From Clostridiales bacterium (GTDB lineage Bacteria > Bacillota > Clostridia > Christensenellales > Pumilibacteraceae), in assembly GCA_014799665.1 (NCBI GenBank), contig JAAVHP010000025.1, positions 1-64,000 on the forward strand: a DNA stretch of 64,000 nucleotides, given 5' to 3'. A program made the translations under genes and the position numbers. The notes below the pieces were generated by a model. That model searched no databases and was not told the DNA's origin. It was given only the letters and a program-made list of their open reading frames with translations. Shown in pieces: positions 34,494-42,912 of this stretch (the stretch's first letter is position 1; every line of letters starts with the position of its first letter).

Positions 34494-34521
34494 AACCGTC
34501 GCTTATAAAGCGGCGGTTTTT
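34494..34521 (+). terminator. uraA-upp terminator
   Basis: AACCGTCGCTT (34494-34504) pairs with AAGCGGCGGTT (34508-34518) around ATA, followed by T5. Confidence 0.9.
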
Positions 34522-34550
34522 GTATGTCAAAAAAACAAATATTTCAGCGT

Positions 34551-34590
34551 AACTTTTCTTCGCTTCCTTCTTTTATTCAAAAGAAGGAAG
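34551..34590 (+). repeat. Dispersed hairpin repeat, copy C
   Basis: AACTTTTCTTCG precedes CTTCCTTCTTTT (34563-34574), which pairs perfectly with AAAAGAAGGAAG (34579-34590). It is related to copies A and B. Confidence 0.55.
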
Positions 34591-34598
34591 AAAATCTC

Positions 34599-34627
34599 TT
34601 GCAATTATCTTTTAGATATGATAAAAT
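34599..34627 (+). promoter_or_regulatory. Probable secA promoter
   Basis: TTGCAA (34599-34604), 17 nt, TAAAAT (34622-34627); a GAGAGG Shine-Dalgarno lies before ATG 34664. Confidence 0.6.
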
Positions 34628-34663
34628 GATAAATGTTGCATAGTATATGCGCGAGAGGTAACA

Positions 34664-37369
34664 ATGGGACTTATTTCGTTTATAACAGGCAGTGACAACA
34701 GGCGCAACGTGCGCAGGCTCTCGGCAAAAGCCGAGCAAGTCCTCGCGCTCGAAGACAAGTTCGCGGCAATGTCCGACGACGAGCTTCGCGGCATGACCGA
34801 GATTTTCAAAAAGCGATATAAAGAGAATTTCGAAAGCCTCGACGATCTTTTGCCCGAGGCGTTTGCCGTCGTTCGCGAAGCGGGCAAGCGCGTACTCAAT
34901 ATGAAGCACTTCAAAGTGCAGATCATGGGCGGTATCGCATTGCACCAAGGCCGAATCGCCGAGATGCGTACGGGTGAAGGTAAAACGCTTGTATCGACTC
35001 TGCCCGCGTACCTTAACGCGCTTACGGGCAAGGGCGTTCACGTAGTCACGGTCAACGACTACCTCGCGCGCCGAGATGCGGAATGGATGGGTAAGATTCA
35101 TAGGTTCTTGGGACTTACCGTCGGCGTTGCAGTTTCCGGCATGAGGCCCGACGCTAAGCGCAAGGCGTACAACTGCGACATTACCTACGCCACCAATAAC
35201 GAGCTCGGTTTCGACTACCTGCGCGACAACATGGTAGTGCGCCGCGAGGACATGGTCCAGCGCGATCTCGCGTTCGCCATAATCGACGAGGTAGACTCCA
35301 TACTTATCGACGAAGCGCGTACCCCGCTCATCATTTCTGGCAAGGGCGGGAAGAGCAGCGAAATGTATAGCCGCGCCAACCGCTTTGCGCGTCGGCTCGT
35401 CAACGAAGAAGATTACGAGATAGACGAGAAGAAGCGCGCCATCAACCTTACCGAACAGGGTATCGAGCGCGCCGAAACGTACTTCGAGGTAGAGAACCTC
35501 GCTGATATCGAGAATACCGAACTTTATCATTATATCAACAACGCGCTCAAAGCGAACTTCATAATGCACCGCGATCAGGACTATATCGTCAGCGACGGCG
35601 AGGTCGTCATAGTCGACGAGTTCACCGGTCGTCTTATGATAGGTCGGCGGTACAACGACGGCTTGCATCAAGCCATCGAAGCCAAAGAGAACGTGCGTAT
35701 CCAGTCTGAGAACAAAACGCTCGCGACGATCACGTTCCAAAACTATTTCAGACTGTATGACAAGCTTTCGGGCATGACGGGTACCGCCAAGACCGAGGAG
35801 AACGAGTTCCGCTCGATTTACAAGCTCGACGTCGTAACGATCCCCACCAACCTGCCTATTCAGCGCGTTGACGAGAACGACCTTTTGTTTATTAACAACA
35901 ACGGCAAGATGCGCGCTATCGTCGCCGACATTAAAGAATGCTACGACCGCGGTCAGCCCGTTCTTGTAGGTACGACCAACGTAGAAAAGAGCGAAGCGCT
36001 CAGCAAGATCCTTCGGCACGAAAAGATCCCGCACAACGTTCTCAACGCGAAGAACCATGCCAAGGAAGCGTCTATCGTAGCACAGGCAGGCAAGTTGCAT
36101 CAGGTCACGATCGCGACCAACATGGCGGGTCGTGGTACCGATATTATGCTCGGCGGCAACGCCGAATTCATGGCGAAAGAAAAGCTTGCCAAGGACGGCT
36201 TCGACGAGCCGACTATCGACCTTGCGGCGTCGGTGTTCCCCGCGGAGACCGAGGAAGTCAAGCAGGCGCGCGAGCTGTACAATAAGTACATGGACGAGTT
36301 CAAGGCGGAAGTCGCCGCTGAGAAAGAAAAGGTAATCGCGTTCGGCGGTCTGCGCATAATCGGCACGGAGCGCCACGAGTCTCGGCGTATCGATAACCAG
36401 CTCCGCGGTCGTGCCGGTCGTCAGGGCGATATGGGTTCGTCCATATTCTATCTGTCCGCCGAGGACGACGTTCTGCGGTTGTGGGGCGACAGGCTCAAAA
36501 AAGTCATGGGTATGTTCAAGGTGGACGAGGACACTCCGCTCGCCGCCAAGATCTTGTCCAAGCAGATAGAGAACGCACAGCGCAATATAGAGGGGCGCAA
36601 CTTCTCGGTGCGTAAGTCCGTTCTCGAATACGATAACGTAATGAACAAACAGCGCGAGATTATCTACGCGGAGCGCGGCAAAGTCCTTAAAGGTATGCCC
36701 ATGCACGAGGAGATACTCAAAATCATGCGCGACCGTTGCGATACGGTCGTCGACGCTTACACCGATCCCAAGGTCGACTACGACGAGTGGGACGCGGAGG
36801 AGCTCAACAAAGAAGTGGAGCGCAAGCTTCTGCCGGGCGTCGTGGAGTTCTTCGACGAGGACAAGCTCAAAAACTATGCGCTCGACGAGCTCAAAGATAT
36901 GCTGTATCAAGCGGTCGAGAAAACGTATCAGGAAAAGATCGACGAAGCTACCGCGCACAACGTCAACTTCGAGGACATCGAGCGGTACGTCATGCTTCGC
37001 GTCGTTGACCAGAAATGGATGGACCATATCGACAACATGGACGCGCTTCGCAGCGGTATCGGCTTAAAGGCGTACGGTCAGCAGGACCCCGTTATCGCGT
37101 ACCAGCGCGAGGGCTTCGATATGTTCGACGAAATGATCTCGAACATTCACGAGGACGTTGTAACGATGCTCATGCGCGCCAACGTCGAGTATCCGCCCGA
37201 ACCGCCCAAGCAGGAGACCGTGCTTATAGAGAACCACGGCGACGGCGAGCGACAGGTCCAAGAACCCGACGTAACGCCCAAGTCCAAGCAGGTAGGGCGT
37301 AACGATCCCTGTCCGTGCGGCAGCGGCAAGAAGTACAAGAACTGCTGCGGCAAAGACGAGAGCAACTAA
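34664..37369 (+). CDS. secA: Preprotein translocase ATPase SecA
   Basis: 901 residues, full length. Walker A MRTGEGKTL (about 101-109), Walker B IIDEVDSIL (about 205), the preprotein cross-linking and helical domains, the second RecA domain with TNMAGRGTDI and GRAGRQGD, and a C-terminal SEC-C zinc motif CPCGSGKKYKNCC. It drives export through SecYEG. The motor and zinc residues look intact. It appears monocistronic. Confidence 0.98.
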   Translation: MGLISFITGSDNRRNVRRLSAKAEQVLALEDKFAAMSDDELRGMTEIFKKRYKENFESLDDLLPEAFAVVREAGKRVLNMKHFKVQIMGGIALHQGRIAEMRTGEGKTLVSTLPAYLNALTGKGVHVVTVNDYLARRDAEWMGKIHRFLGLTVGVAVSGMRPDAKRKAYNCDITYATNNELGFDYLRDNMVVRREDMVQRDLAFAIIDEVDSILIDEARTPLIISGKGGKSSEMYSRANRFARRLVNEEDYEIDEKKRAINLTEQGIERAETYFEVENLADIENTELYHYINNALKANFIMHRDQDYIVSDGEVVIVDEFTGRLMIGRRYNDGLHQAIEAKENVRIQSENKTLATITFQNYFRLYDKLSGMTGTAKTEENEFRSIYKLDVVTIPTNLPIQRVDENDLLFINNNGKMRAIVADIKECYDRGQPVLVGTTNVEKSEALSKILRHEKIPHNVLNAKNHAKEASIVAQAGKLHQVTIATNMAGRGTDIMLGGNAEFMAKEKLAKDGFDEPTIDLAASVFPAETEEVKQARELYNKYMDEFKAEVAAEKEKVIAFGGLRIIGTERHESRRIDNQLRGRAGRQGDMGSSIFYLSAEDDVLRLWGDRLKKVMGMFKVDEDTPLAAKILSKQIENAQRNIEGRNFSVRKSVLEYDNVMNKQREIIYAERGKVLKGMPMHEEILKIMRDRCDTVVDAYTDPKVDYDEWDAEELNKEVERKLLPGVVEFFDEDKLKNYALDELKDMLYQAVEKTYQEKIDEATAHNVNFEDIERYVMLRVVDQKWMDHIDNMDALRSGIGLKAYGQQDPVIAYQREGFDMFDEMISNIHEDVVTMLMRANVEYPPEPPKQETVLIENHGDGERQVQEPDVTPKSKQVGRNDPCPCGSGKKYKNCCGKDESN

Positions 37370-37389
37370 CAATTAAAAATTAATAATTA
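37370..37389 (+). repeat. Dispersed 20-bp AT-rich repeat, copy 2
   Basis: CAATTAAAAATTAATAATTA begins one base after the secA stop; identical to 57519-57538 and to the complement of 28033-28052. Confidence 0.75.
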
Positions 37390-37395
37390 AAAATT

Positions 37396-37430
37396 AAAAG
37401 AGTGGTTTGTTTTTTGTAACCACTCTTTTT
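37396..37430. terminator. Bidirectional terminator between secA and the DUF2828 gene
   Basis: AAAAGAGTGGTT (37396-37407) pairs with AACCACTCTTTT (37418-37429). It has T-rich flanks on both strands, serving secA (+) and the DUF2828 gene (-). Confidence 0.85.
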
Positions 37431-37438
37431 GATTTTTA

Positions 37439-38995
37439 TTATTTGATTGCTATTTCGACCTTGTCGTAGCGCGGGGTGGACAATTGTGCAAGTAAGCACT
37501 TGTACGGATCGAGGTCGCCGCTTAATACCATGCTCGCTATCGTCGGGCTGAACCCGCTGACGAGCGCTACGCCCAATTCGTTCTCGCGGACGGGAACTGT
37601 GAGCGTTCGGCTGTTTATATTCCAGAACACGAGCCGCGGTAGCTTATAGCCTTTTTCCTCGTAGCGCGCCCCGAGCTCCTCGAACAATCTCACGCCGTCC
37701 GCGTTGTTCGCGGTTAAATATACTTTACCTTTCGTTTTGCCGACGACGGCGCAATTATCGAATTCCATATCCGAAAGGATTAAGACGTTACGGGGCAGGT
37801 CGGCTTGGTTAAGCTTGTTTTTGACCGCAGTATTCAGTATTAAATCAAATACAGCTTCTATATTGGTGTTTGCGACCTCGCTGTACGCAAACGCCTTGGC
37901 GAGTTTGTCGTGCAGCGTTTTTTGTTTGGATAGGTCGATATAACGGGGCCGTTCGCTGAACGTAATGAACTTGTCTTTATACCGATCATTGCAACGCTCG
38001 GCGAAGTATATGCCGAGTGCGAACGCGACCTCCATCGCCTTTACTCGGGTGTTGCCCACACGGACGGTCATACTGCTCGAACCGTCCACAACGCACATGG
38101 TCGAGTCGTCGCCGTCCACGTAGTCGGGTAGGGCGCGCCAAAGTTCTTCGAGCGTTTGGTCGAGCTCCTTGACGGTAAGCGAATAATCTCCGTACGAATA
38201 CGAATGAACTATATCGTGCGGGAACAGCACGCCTGAGTTTATCTTTTGCTCGCCGCGGCTGACCGATTCGAGATAGGCGATGCGGCGGTCCTCGTCGTGC
38301 TTAAAAAACGCCTTGCCGTATATAAGGTTGGCGCGCGAGGGGACTGCCGAATAGTTTATCTCGCTCCACTCGTCGGCGCTCATCTGCACTTCCACTACCT
38401 TCAAGTATTTGCGGAGCGAGGATAACGCGGTGCGGTATTGCTTGTTCGTCATGCCGAGCGCGCGGCAAAGATACTTTGCATACTCGACCGTTTCCTTACT
38501 CGTCGCGTTGAGCGAGGGCAACCACTTAGCCAGGAGCGATACGGGCTTGTTCGCGCGCATTGCTTTAAGGTCGGCGTTAAGCTGCTCGCGAATAAGAGAA
38601 ATCGCGTCTTTTTCGACGGGCGTGCTGAGCAGGGTAACTACGTTATCCCAGCGCGTGTATTCGGGGATGAGCGGGATAAGCTTTTTTGCAAGCTCGGGCT
38701 CGGAGTACGCGAGATATGCCATGCCGAGACGGAACAGCCTGCGTTCGCCCATGCCGCCGCGCACGTCGCCGGCAAAGAACAGCCATTTAACGGCGAGCGT
38801 TTTGTCCTCATGGAACACGCGCGCAAATCGCTTAACGACTTCTATCTCCGGACAGCTGCGCAAGGACGATACCGCGAAATTGATGTCGAGCAATTCTTTT
38901 CCTGATGTGCTAAACCCAAGCGCACCGTTTTCGGTGACCGAAACGTTACGCTCGTTATCCAGCACGTTTTTTATCATGTCCATGAAATTGCTCAT
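37439..38995 (-). CDS. DUF2828 family protein with VWA domain (TROVE/Ro60-like architecture)
   Basis: 518 residues, cytosolic. The N-terminal about 280 residues are helical (LRSCPEIEVVKRFARVFHED, GGMGERRLFRLGMAYLA), with a C-terminal VWA-like domain whose MIDAS is DGSSSMT (about 298-304). The closing motifs NTNIEAVFDLIL, ILSDMEFD, LVFWNIN and GVALVSGFSP are DUF2828 hallmarks. This helical-repeat plus VWA plan is that of Ro60/TROVE proteins, which hold structured RNAs; sequence-level homology to TROVE is not proven here. Start ATG 38995 has AAAGGAGG 17 nt upstream, unusually far. The tRNA-like RNA at 39033-39148 lies in the same orientation just upstream and shares the promoter at 39352. Confidence 0.85.
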   Translation of the reverse strand: MSNFMDMIKNVLDNERNVSVTENGALGFSTSGKELLDINFAVSSLRSCPEIEVVKRFARVFHEDKTLAVKWLFFAGDVRGGMGERRLFRLGMAYLAYSEPELAKKLIPLIPEYTRWDNVVTLLSTPVEKDAISLIREQLNADLKAMRANKPVSLLAKWLPSLNATSKETVEYAKYLCRALGMTNKQYRTALSSLRKYLKVVEVQMSADEWSEINYSAVPSRANLIYGKAFFKHDEDRRIAYLESVSRGEQKINSGVLFPHDIVHSYSYGDYSLTVKELDQTLEELWRALPDYVDGDDSTMCVVDGSSSMTVRVGNTRVKAMEVAFALGIYFAERCNDRYKDKFITFSERPRYIDLSKQKTLHDKLAKAFAYSEVANTNIEAVFDLILNTAVKNKLNQADLPRNVLILSDMEFDNCAVVGKTKGKVYLTANNADGVRLFEELGARYEEKGYKLPRLVFWNINSRTLTVPVRENELGVALVSGFSPTIASMVLSGDLDPYKCLLAQLSTPRYDKVEIAIK

Positions 38996-39032
38996 ACCGA
39001 TTTCGACTGTACCCTCCTTTGAGATTTAGTTG

Positions 39033-39148
39033 TGGGAGCGGATGGACTCGAACCACCGACACACGGCTTCTTAGCTACAAAAAATTTGCTGTACGAGATT
39101 ATTTCTAACCTCGTTTTTTCGTTGCTCTACCGACTGAGCTACGCTCCC
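39033..39148 (-). ncRNA. tRNA-like RNA with anticodon arm replaced by an extended hairpin
   Basis: Read on the - strand: acceptor stem GGGAGCG (39148-39142) pairs fully with CGCTCCC (39040-39034), followed by A. The D arm is GCTC-AGTCGGTA-GAGC with G18G19. The T arm is GGTGG-TTCGAGT-CCATC with one G-U pair. Between the D and T arms are 66 bases instead of about 23. Only ACG/CGT of the anticodon stem can pair. The rest folds as A5 opposite T6, then a 9-bp hairpin ACGAGGTTA-GAAA-TAATCTCGT (39114-39093). A G-U in this helix becomes an A-C mismatch on the + strand, so the - strand is the functional one. No CCA is encoded. It could be a tRNA mimic (Y-RNA-like), a tRNA gene with an unknown insertion, or a decayed tRNA; intact elbow stems favour function. 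Confidence 0.75.
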
Positions 39149-39323
39149 GTATATGTATTATCCAAGCAAATTCGTGCGCTAATCTTACTGTCGATTTGCG
39201 CGCTAAGTTCGTCCGCGCACCGCGCACGTAGCGCCGCTACGAACGCGGCACACGTCCTGCTTATCACTCAAATCGCCTACGTAATATTAACGCGTCATTT
39301 GCTCGTATAATACGGTGTGTATT

Positions 39324-39352
39324 ATTCTATCATATAAATATTTGATTGTCAA
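39324..39352 (-). promoter_or_regulatory. Promoter for the tRNA-like RNA and DUF2828 gene
   Basis: On the - strand, TTGACA (39352-39347), 17 nt, TAGAAT (39329-39324); +1 near 39317. The 168 bases before the tRNA-like RNA hold a hairpin GTAGC-GGC-GCTAC and two similar GCGCTAA words but no gene. A second possible start (GATAAT next to the RNA 5' end) lacks a good -35. Confidence 0.7.
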
Positions 39353-39383
39353 TACCATTAGAATTACGTTTTTTCAAAAACAC

Positions 39384-39412
39384 TTGACTTAAATACACGA
39401 CTCTTATATAAT
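39384..39412 (+). promoter_or_regulatory. prfB promoter (very short leader)
   Basis: TTGACT (39384-39389), 17 nt, TATAAT (39407-39412); +1 near 39419, nine bases before ATG 39428, with no Shine-Dalgarno. It diverges from the DUF2828 promoter, with -35 boxes 31 bp apart. Confidence 0.8.
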
Positions 39413-39427
39413 ATAAAATGTATAGCT

Positions 39428-40525
39428 ATGGATATAGAAGAAATCAAAAATCGAATAAAAGACGCCAAGAACATGATTTCGGACGCGTACGCCGCAGTCG
39501 ACGCGAGTAAGCTCGAAAGTCGGCTCAAAGAGCTTGTGGAAAAACAAAACGATCCCAATCTCTATGCCGATCCCAAAGCAGCGCAGGCGGTCAACAGCGA
39601 GGCTAAGTATATCGACGATACGCTCGCACGCTACAAAAAGCTGTTCCGCACGGTAGACGATCTTAACGACATGGCGGAGCTACTCGAAGTCGAGCCCGAC
39701 GGCGAGCTCGCCGAGGAGCTTTCGTCGGCGTCCGTCGCGCTCTATAAGGATGCGGAAGCGGTGCAGATCTCGGCGCTTCTCCGCGGTGAGTACGACAAGG
39801 CGGACGCCATACTCTCGCTCCATGCGGGCGCGGGCGGTACGGAAGCTCAGGACTGGGTGCAGATGCTTTTCCGTATGTATAAAATGTATTGCGAAAAGTC
39901 GGGGTACTCTGTCGAGGTCGTCGATCGCTTGGATGGCGACGAGGCGGGGATCAAGTCTATAACGTTCATTGCGCGCGGCATAAACGCGTACGGCTATCTT
40001 AAAGCCGAAAAGGGCGTGCACCGCTTGGTGCGCATTTCGCCGTTCGACGCCAACGCGCGTCGGCACACCTCGTTCGCGAGTCTCGAAGTCATGCCCGAGA
40101 TCAAGGACGATATTACAATCACTATCAATCCCGACGAGATACGCGTCGATACTTACCGCAGCAGCGGCGCTGGTGGTCAGCACATAAACAAGACCGACTC
40201 GGCTATACGCATTACGCATTTCCCGACGGGTATAGTCGTGACCTGCCAGAACGAGCGGTCGCAAACGCAAAACCGCGAAATGGCAATGACCATGCTCAAA
40301 TCCAAGCTCGTCGAGCTCAAAGAGCGCGAAGCCGCCGAGAAAGCGGCGAGCATAAAGGGCGATCTCAAAAAGATCGAATGGGGCAGTCAGATCCGCTCGT
40401 ACGTGTTCCAGCCGTACACGCTCGTCAAGGACCACCGTACTAACTACGAGGACAGCGACATTCAGTCGGTAATGGACGGGGATATAGGCGAATTTATTAT
40501 AGACTATCTAAAAAAATCCGTTTAG
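39428..40525 (+). CDS. prfB: Peptide chain release factor 2
   Basis: 365 residues. The stop-recognition tripeptide SPF (ISPFDANARRHTSF, about 205) marks RF2 rather than RF1, and GGQ is in GAGGQHINK (about 247). It releases peptides at UGA and UAA. The frame is continuous from the start: there is no in-frame UGA near codon 25, so the programmed +1 frameshift used by many bacteria for autoregulation is absent. The mRNA leader appears to be about nine bases without Shine-Dalgarno. Confidence 0.97.
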   Translation: MDIEEIKNRIKDAKNMISDAYAAVDASKLESRLKELVEKQNDPNLYADPKAAQAVNSEAKYIDDTLARYKKLFRTVDDLNDMAELLEVEPDGELAEELSSASVALYKDAEAVQISALLRGEYDKADAILSLHAGAGGTEAQDWVQMLFRMYKMYCEKSGYSVEVVDRLDGDEAGIKSITFIARGINAYGYLKAEKGVHRLVRISPFDANARRHTSFASLEVMPEIKDDITITINPDEIRVDTYRSSGAGGQHINKTDSAIRITHFPTGIVVTCQNERSQTQNREMAMTMLKSKLVELKEREAAEKAASIKGDLKKIEWGSQIRSYVFQPYTLVKDHRTNYEDSDIQSVMDGDIGEFIIDYLKKSV

Positions 40526-40548
40526 CACATTTAAGGCGAACTACTACA

Positions 40549-41559
40549 ATGAGCGATAAAATAATCTTAGGAATAGAAACGTCGTGCGACGAGACTTCGG
40601 CGGCGGTGCTTAAAGGCGATACGCTGTTATCCAACGTTATATCGTCGCAGATAGAAATTCACCGGCGGTTTGGCGGGGTAGTGCCCGAGATAGCGTCGCG
40701 CAACCACTTGACCGCAATACTGCCCGTTATCGACGAAGCGCTTGAAAAAGCGGGCGTTAAACTGACCGAGCTCGACGCGATAGCCGTCACCTACGGCGCG
40801 GGGCTTGTAGGCGCGCTACTTGTGGGCGTGTCGGCGGCGAAAGCGCTCGCGTACTCGCTCGGCATACCGCTGTACGCGGTCAATCATATCGAAGCGCACA
40901 TTGCTGCAAACTATATATCGTGCCCCACACTAAAACCCCCGTTTCTTGCGGTGGTGGCGAGCGGCGGACATACAGGCGTTTGTAAGGTGGACGGGCTTAA
41001 CAGCTTTACAATGGTCGCATCCACAACCGACGACGCGATAGGCGAAGCGTTCGATAAGGTCGCGCGCGCGGTGGGCTTGCCGTACCCCGGCGGACCCGAA
41101 ATAGACAAGCTTGCCAAGACCGGCAATAACAATATTACGTTTATCGAGCGCAAGCACAAGCAAAAGGATTTGAGCTATTCGGGACTGAAAACTGCGGTCG
41201 TCAATTACCTGCACAACCTCGAACAGCGCGGCGAACAGCCCAATATCCCCGATGTGTGCGCGTCCTTTCAGTGTACGGCGGTCGATATGCTCGTAGATAC
41301 CGCGATGTCGGTAGTAAAAAAATCGGGGCTCGGTACAGTGGTCGCGGCGGGCGGCGTGTCGGCTAACTCGTACCTTCGTGAGAAGCTCAAAGCGGAAGGA
41401 GAAAAGCTCGGTTGCGCGGTGCATTTTCCGCCCATGTCGTTATGCACGGACAACGCGGCTATGGTCGCGGTGCGCGCGCGCGACATGATAAAAGAAGGAC
41501 TTGCGCCGGCGGCGCTCGATCTCAACGCTGTCAGCTATTTGAAAATAGCTTCGGTTTAA
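40549..41559 (+). CDS. tsaD: tRNA N6-adenosine threonylcarbamoyltransferase TsaD
   Basis: 336 residues. It begins ILGIETSCDETSAAV and carries the metal-binding NHIEAH (about 113-118), SGGHTG, and the C-terminal FPPMSLCTDNAAMVA. It transfers threonylcarbamoyl to A37 of ANN-decoding tRNAs with TsaB/TsaE, which are not in the window. It lies 23 bases after prfB, probably in one transcript. Confidence 0.97.
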   Translation: MSDKIILGIETSCDETSAAVLKGDTLLSNVISSQIEIHRRFGGVVPEIASRNHLTAILPVIDEALEKAGVKLTELDAIAVTYGAGLVGALLVGVSAAKALAYSLGIPLYAVNHIEAHIAANYISCPTLKPPFLAVVASGGHTGVCKVDGLNSFTMVASTTDDAIGEAFDKVARAVGLPYPGGPEIDKLAKTGNNNITFIERKHKQKDLSYSGLKTAVVNYLHNLEQRGEQPNIPDVCASFQCTAVDMLVDTAMSVVKKSGLGTVVAAGGVSANSYLREKLKAEGEKLGCAVHFPPMSLCTDNAAMVAVRARDMIKEGLAPAALDLNAVSYLKIASV

Positions 41560-41586
41560 GGCATACCCTAAAAGGAGAAAAGATAT

Positions 41587-42261
41587 ATGCTGCATAAGAA
41601 AAGCGGACTCAATCATTCCGATAAAATATTCGTCACAATGGCGATGTGGATAGCCGCGATCGTAATCTTTGCGACTGCGCTCACGCTCCCAATGCTCCCG
41701 AACATGGTAGCTATTTTCCAGTATCCCGTAGAGGACGGCCCGTTGCCCGAGCTCAGCAGTAAGTTCAATAATCTTTTGCTGATAATTATGTGGGTTATTC
41801 CCGCATTGATAATCGGCGTCTGTACTTGGCTAAGGCTCAAAAACCGCTTGCAAAATAATTTTGTGTCGATCATACTTTTCAGTATAATTCTGTCGTGCTC
41901 GTTCAGCGTAGTCGTTATTTACGGCATTTCGCGGCAGTTCGTTTCCAGCTCGACCGTGCAAATGGTAAACATTCACGCTTTGGTTTGTATATGCGTGCTG
42001 TTCGTACTGTCCATGACCTCGGCAGCTATGCCTAAAATCTACCATGCCGAACGCTTCAACTACAAGCGCGCCGTCAATGAGTTTACGCACAGACTCAGAG
42101 TCAATACCGATAAGTTTTGGTACGTTGGCGCGGCAGGGTACTTGATCGCCGCTGTCGCGTGCGCGTTTATACCGAGCTTTTACGGCTATATCGTTCTCGC
42201 CGCATTCATAGCCGCGCACGTATTGCTCGTCACTCTTAACAAGAAATCTACAAATAAATAA
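41587..42261 (+). CDS. Integral membrane protein of unknown function
   Basis: 224 residues with six predicted membrane helices in three pairs (about 16-36, 63-82, 93-113, 127-147, 178-195, 199-216), a basic N-terminus and a lysine-rich tail. I recognise no family. AAAGGAG precedes the ATG. It follows tsaD by 27 bases and ends at a strong terminator; co-transcription with prfB-tsaD is likely. Confidence 0.8.
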   Translation: MLHKKSGLNHSDKIFVTMAMWIAAIVIFATALTLPMLPNMVAIFQYPVEDGPLPELSSKFNNLLLIIMWVIPALIIGVCTWLRLKNRLQNNFVSIILFSIILSCSFSVVVIYGISRQFVSSSTVQMVNIHALVCICVLFVLSMTSAAMPKIYHAERFNYKRAVNEFTHRLRVNTDKFWYVGAAGYLIAAVACAFIPSFYGYIVLAAFIAAHVLLVTLNKKSTNK

Positions 42262-42274
42262 AATTACGCATTAT

Positions 42275-42301
42275 AAAACGGTGGTTGTCGCCACCGTTTT
42301 T
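42275..42301. terminator. Terminator between the membrane protein and tetR-type genes
   Basis: AAAACGGTGG (42275-42284) pairs with CCACCGTTTT (42291-42300), loop TTGTCG. It is usable from both sides. Confidence 0.9.
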
Positions 42302-42323
42302 GTTTTGCCAAGTAGTTTTTAGT

Positions 42324-42884
42324 TTACGCCAAATATTTAATTCCCGCGTTCGATACCTGGACGCCTACGTCCGCGATATCGTTTATGCTCTCGCGCATAC
42401 CGCTGTTAAGCCAGTATTCGAGCAGCCCCAAGAACCCGTTGGAAACGAATATATAGTAATAGTTTATCTTGGACGCAGGGCAGTTGGGGTAGAGCTGCGA
42501 CATTACGGACACGACCTTAGTCCTACCTGCTTCCATTGCGCGCGATAAAAATTCCGATTGCCGCTGTGCTCCGAGCAAAAGCTTGCACACGCTTACATTC
42601 CTGTAAATAAACTCGAAGAACGTTACGTAAAAGCTTTTTTCGGGCGCGCCGTTGCTCGCGACCGTCGCCTGCGACATCCACTGCGTGAACTCGGCTTCCA
42701 GGTCGTCCTCTATCTCGGTGAGAACGTCCTGCACCGAGTTGTAGTGATAGTAGAACGTGGCGCGGTTGATTCCGGCGTGACTGCACAATGCGGTAGCGGT
42801 CACGTCGTCTATCGGTTTATCGGCGAGCAGTTCGGTCAAGCTCGCTTTGATTTTATCGGTTGTTTTCTTTTTTGCGGTAGCCAT
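42324..42884 (-). CDS. TetR family transcriptional regulator
   Basis: 186 residues. The N-terminal helix-turn-helix (about 10-55) has ATALCSHAGINRATFYYHYNS, the TetR recognition block. The C-terminal ligand domain ends GLLEYWLNSGMRE. Its promoter contains a TTAGACA...TGTCTAA inverted repeat, so autorepression is likely. No transporter or enzyme is transcribed with it, so the inducer and other targets are unknown. Confidence 0.92.
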   Translation of the reverse strand: MATAKKKTTDKIKASLTELLADKPIDDVTATALCSHAGINRATFYYHYNSVQDVLTEIEDDLEAEFTQWMSQATVASNGAPEKSFYVTFFEFIYRNVSVCKLLLGAQRQSEFLSRAMEAGRTKVVSVMSQLYPNCPASKINYYYIFVSNGFLGLLEYWLNSGMRESINDIADVGVQVSNAGIKYLA

Positions 42885-42912
42885 TTTTTCGCACTTTATT
42901 TTAAATTTAAAT

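Noticed and set aside
34577..37027. 816-codon open frame on the - strand
   Set aside because: Lies opposite secA; a product of codon bias, with no recognisable domain or Shine-Dalgarno.
39033..39148. tRNA interrupted by a group I intron
   Set aside because: The extra segment is only about 43 nt and lacks the group I core; the flanking sequence does not rebuild an anticodon stem.
39032..39310. Open frame of 92 codons on the + strand
   Set aside because: It reads antisense through the tRNA-like RNA (GADGLEPPTHG is a typical false peptide from tRNA complements) and into a promoter region.
42285..42548. 87-codon open frame on the + strand
   Set aside because: Antisense of the TetR-type gene and overlaps a terminator.
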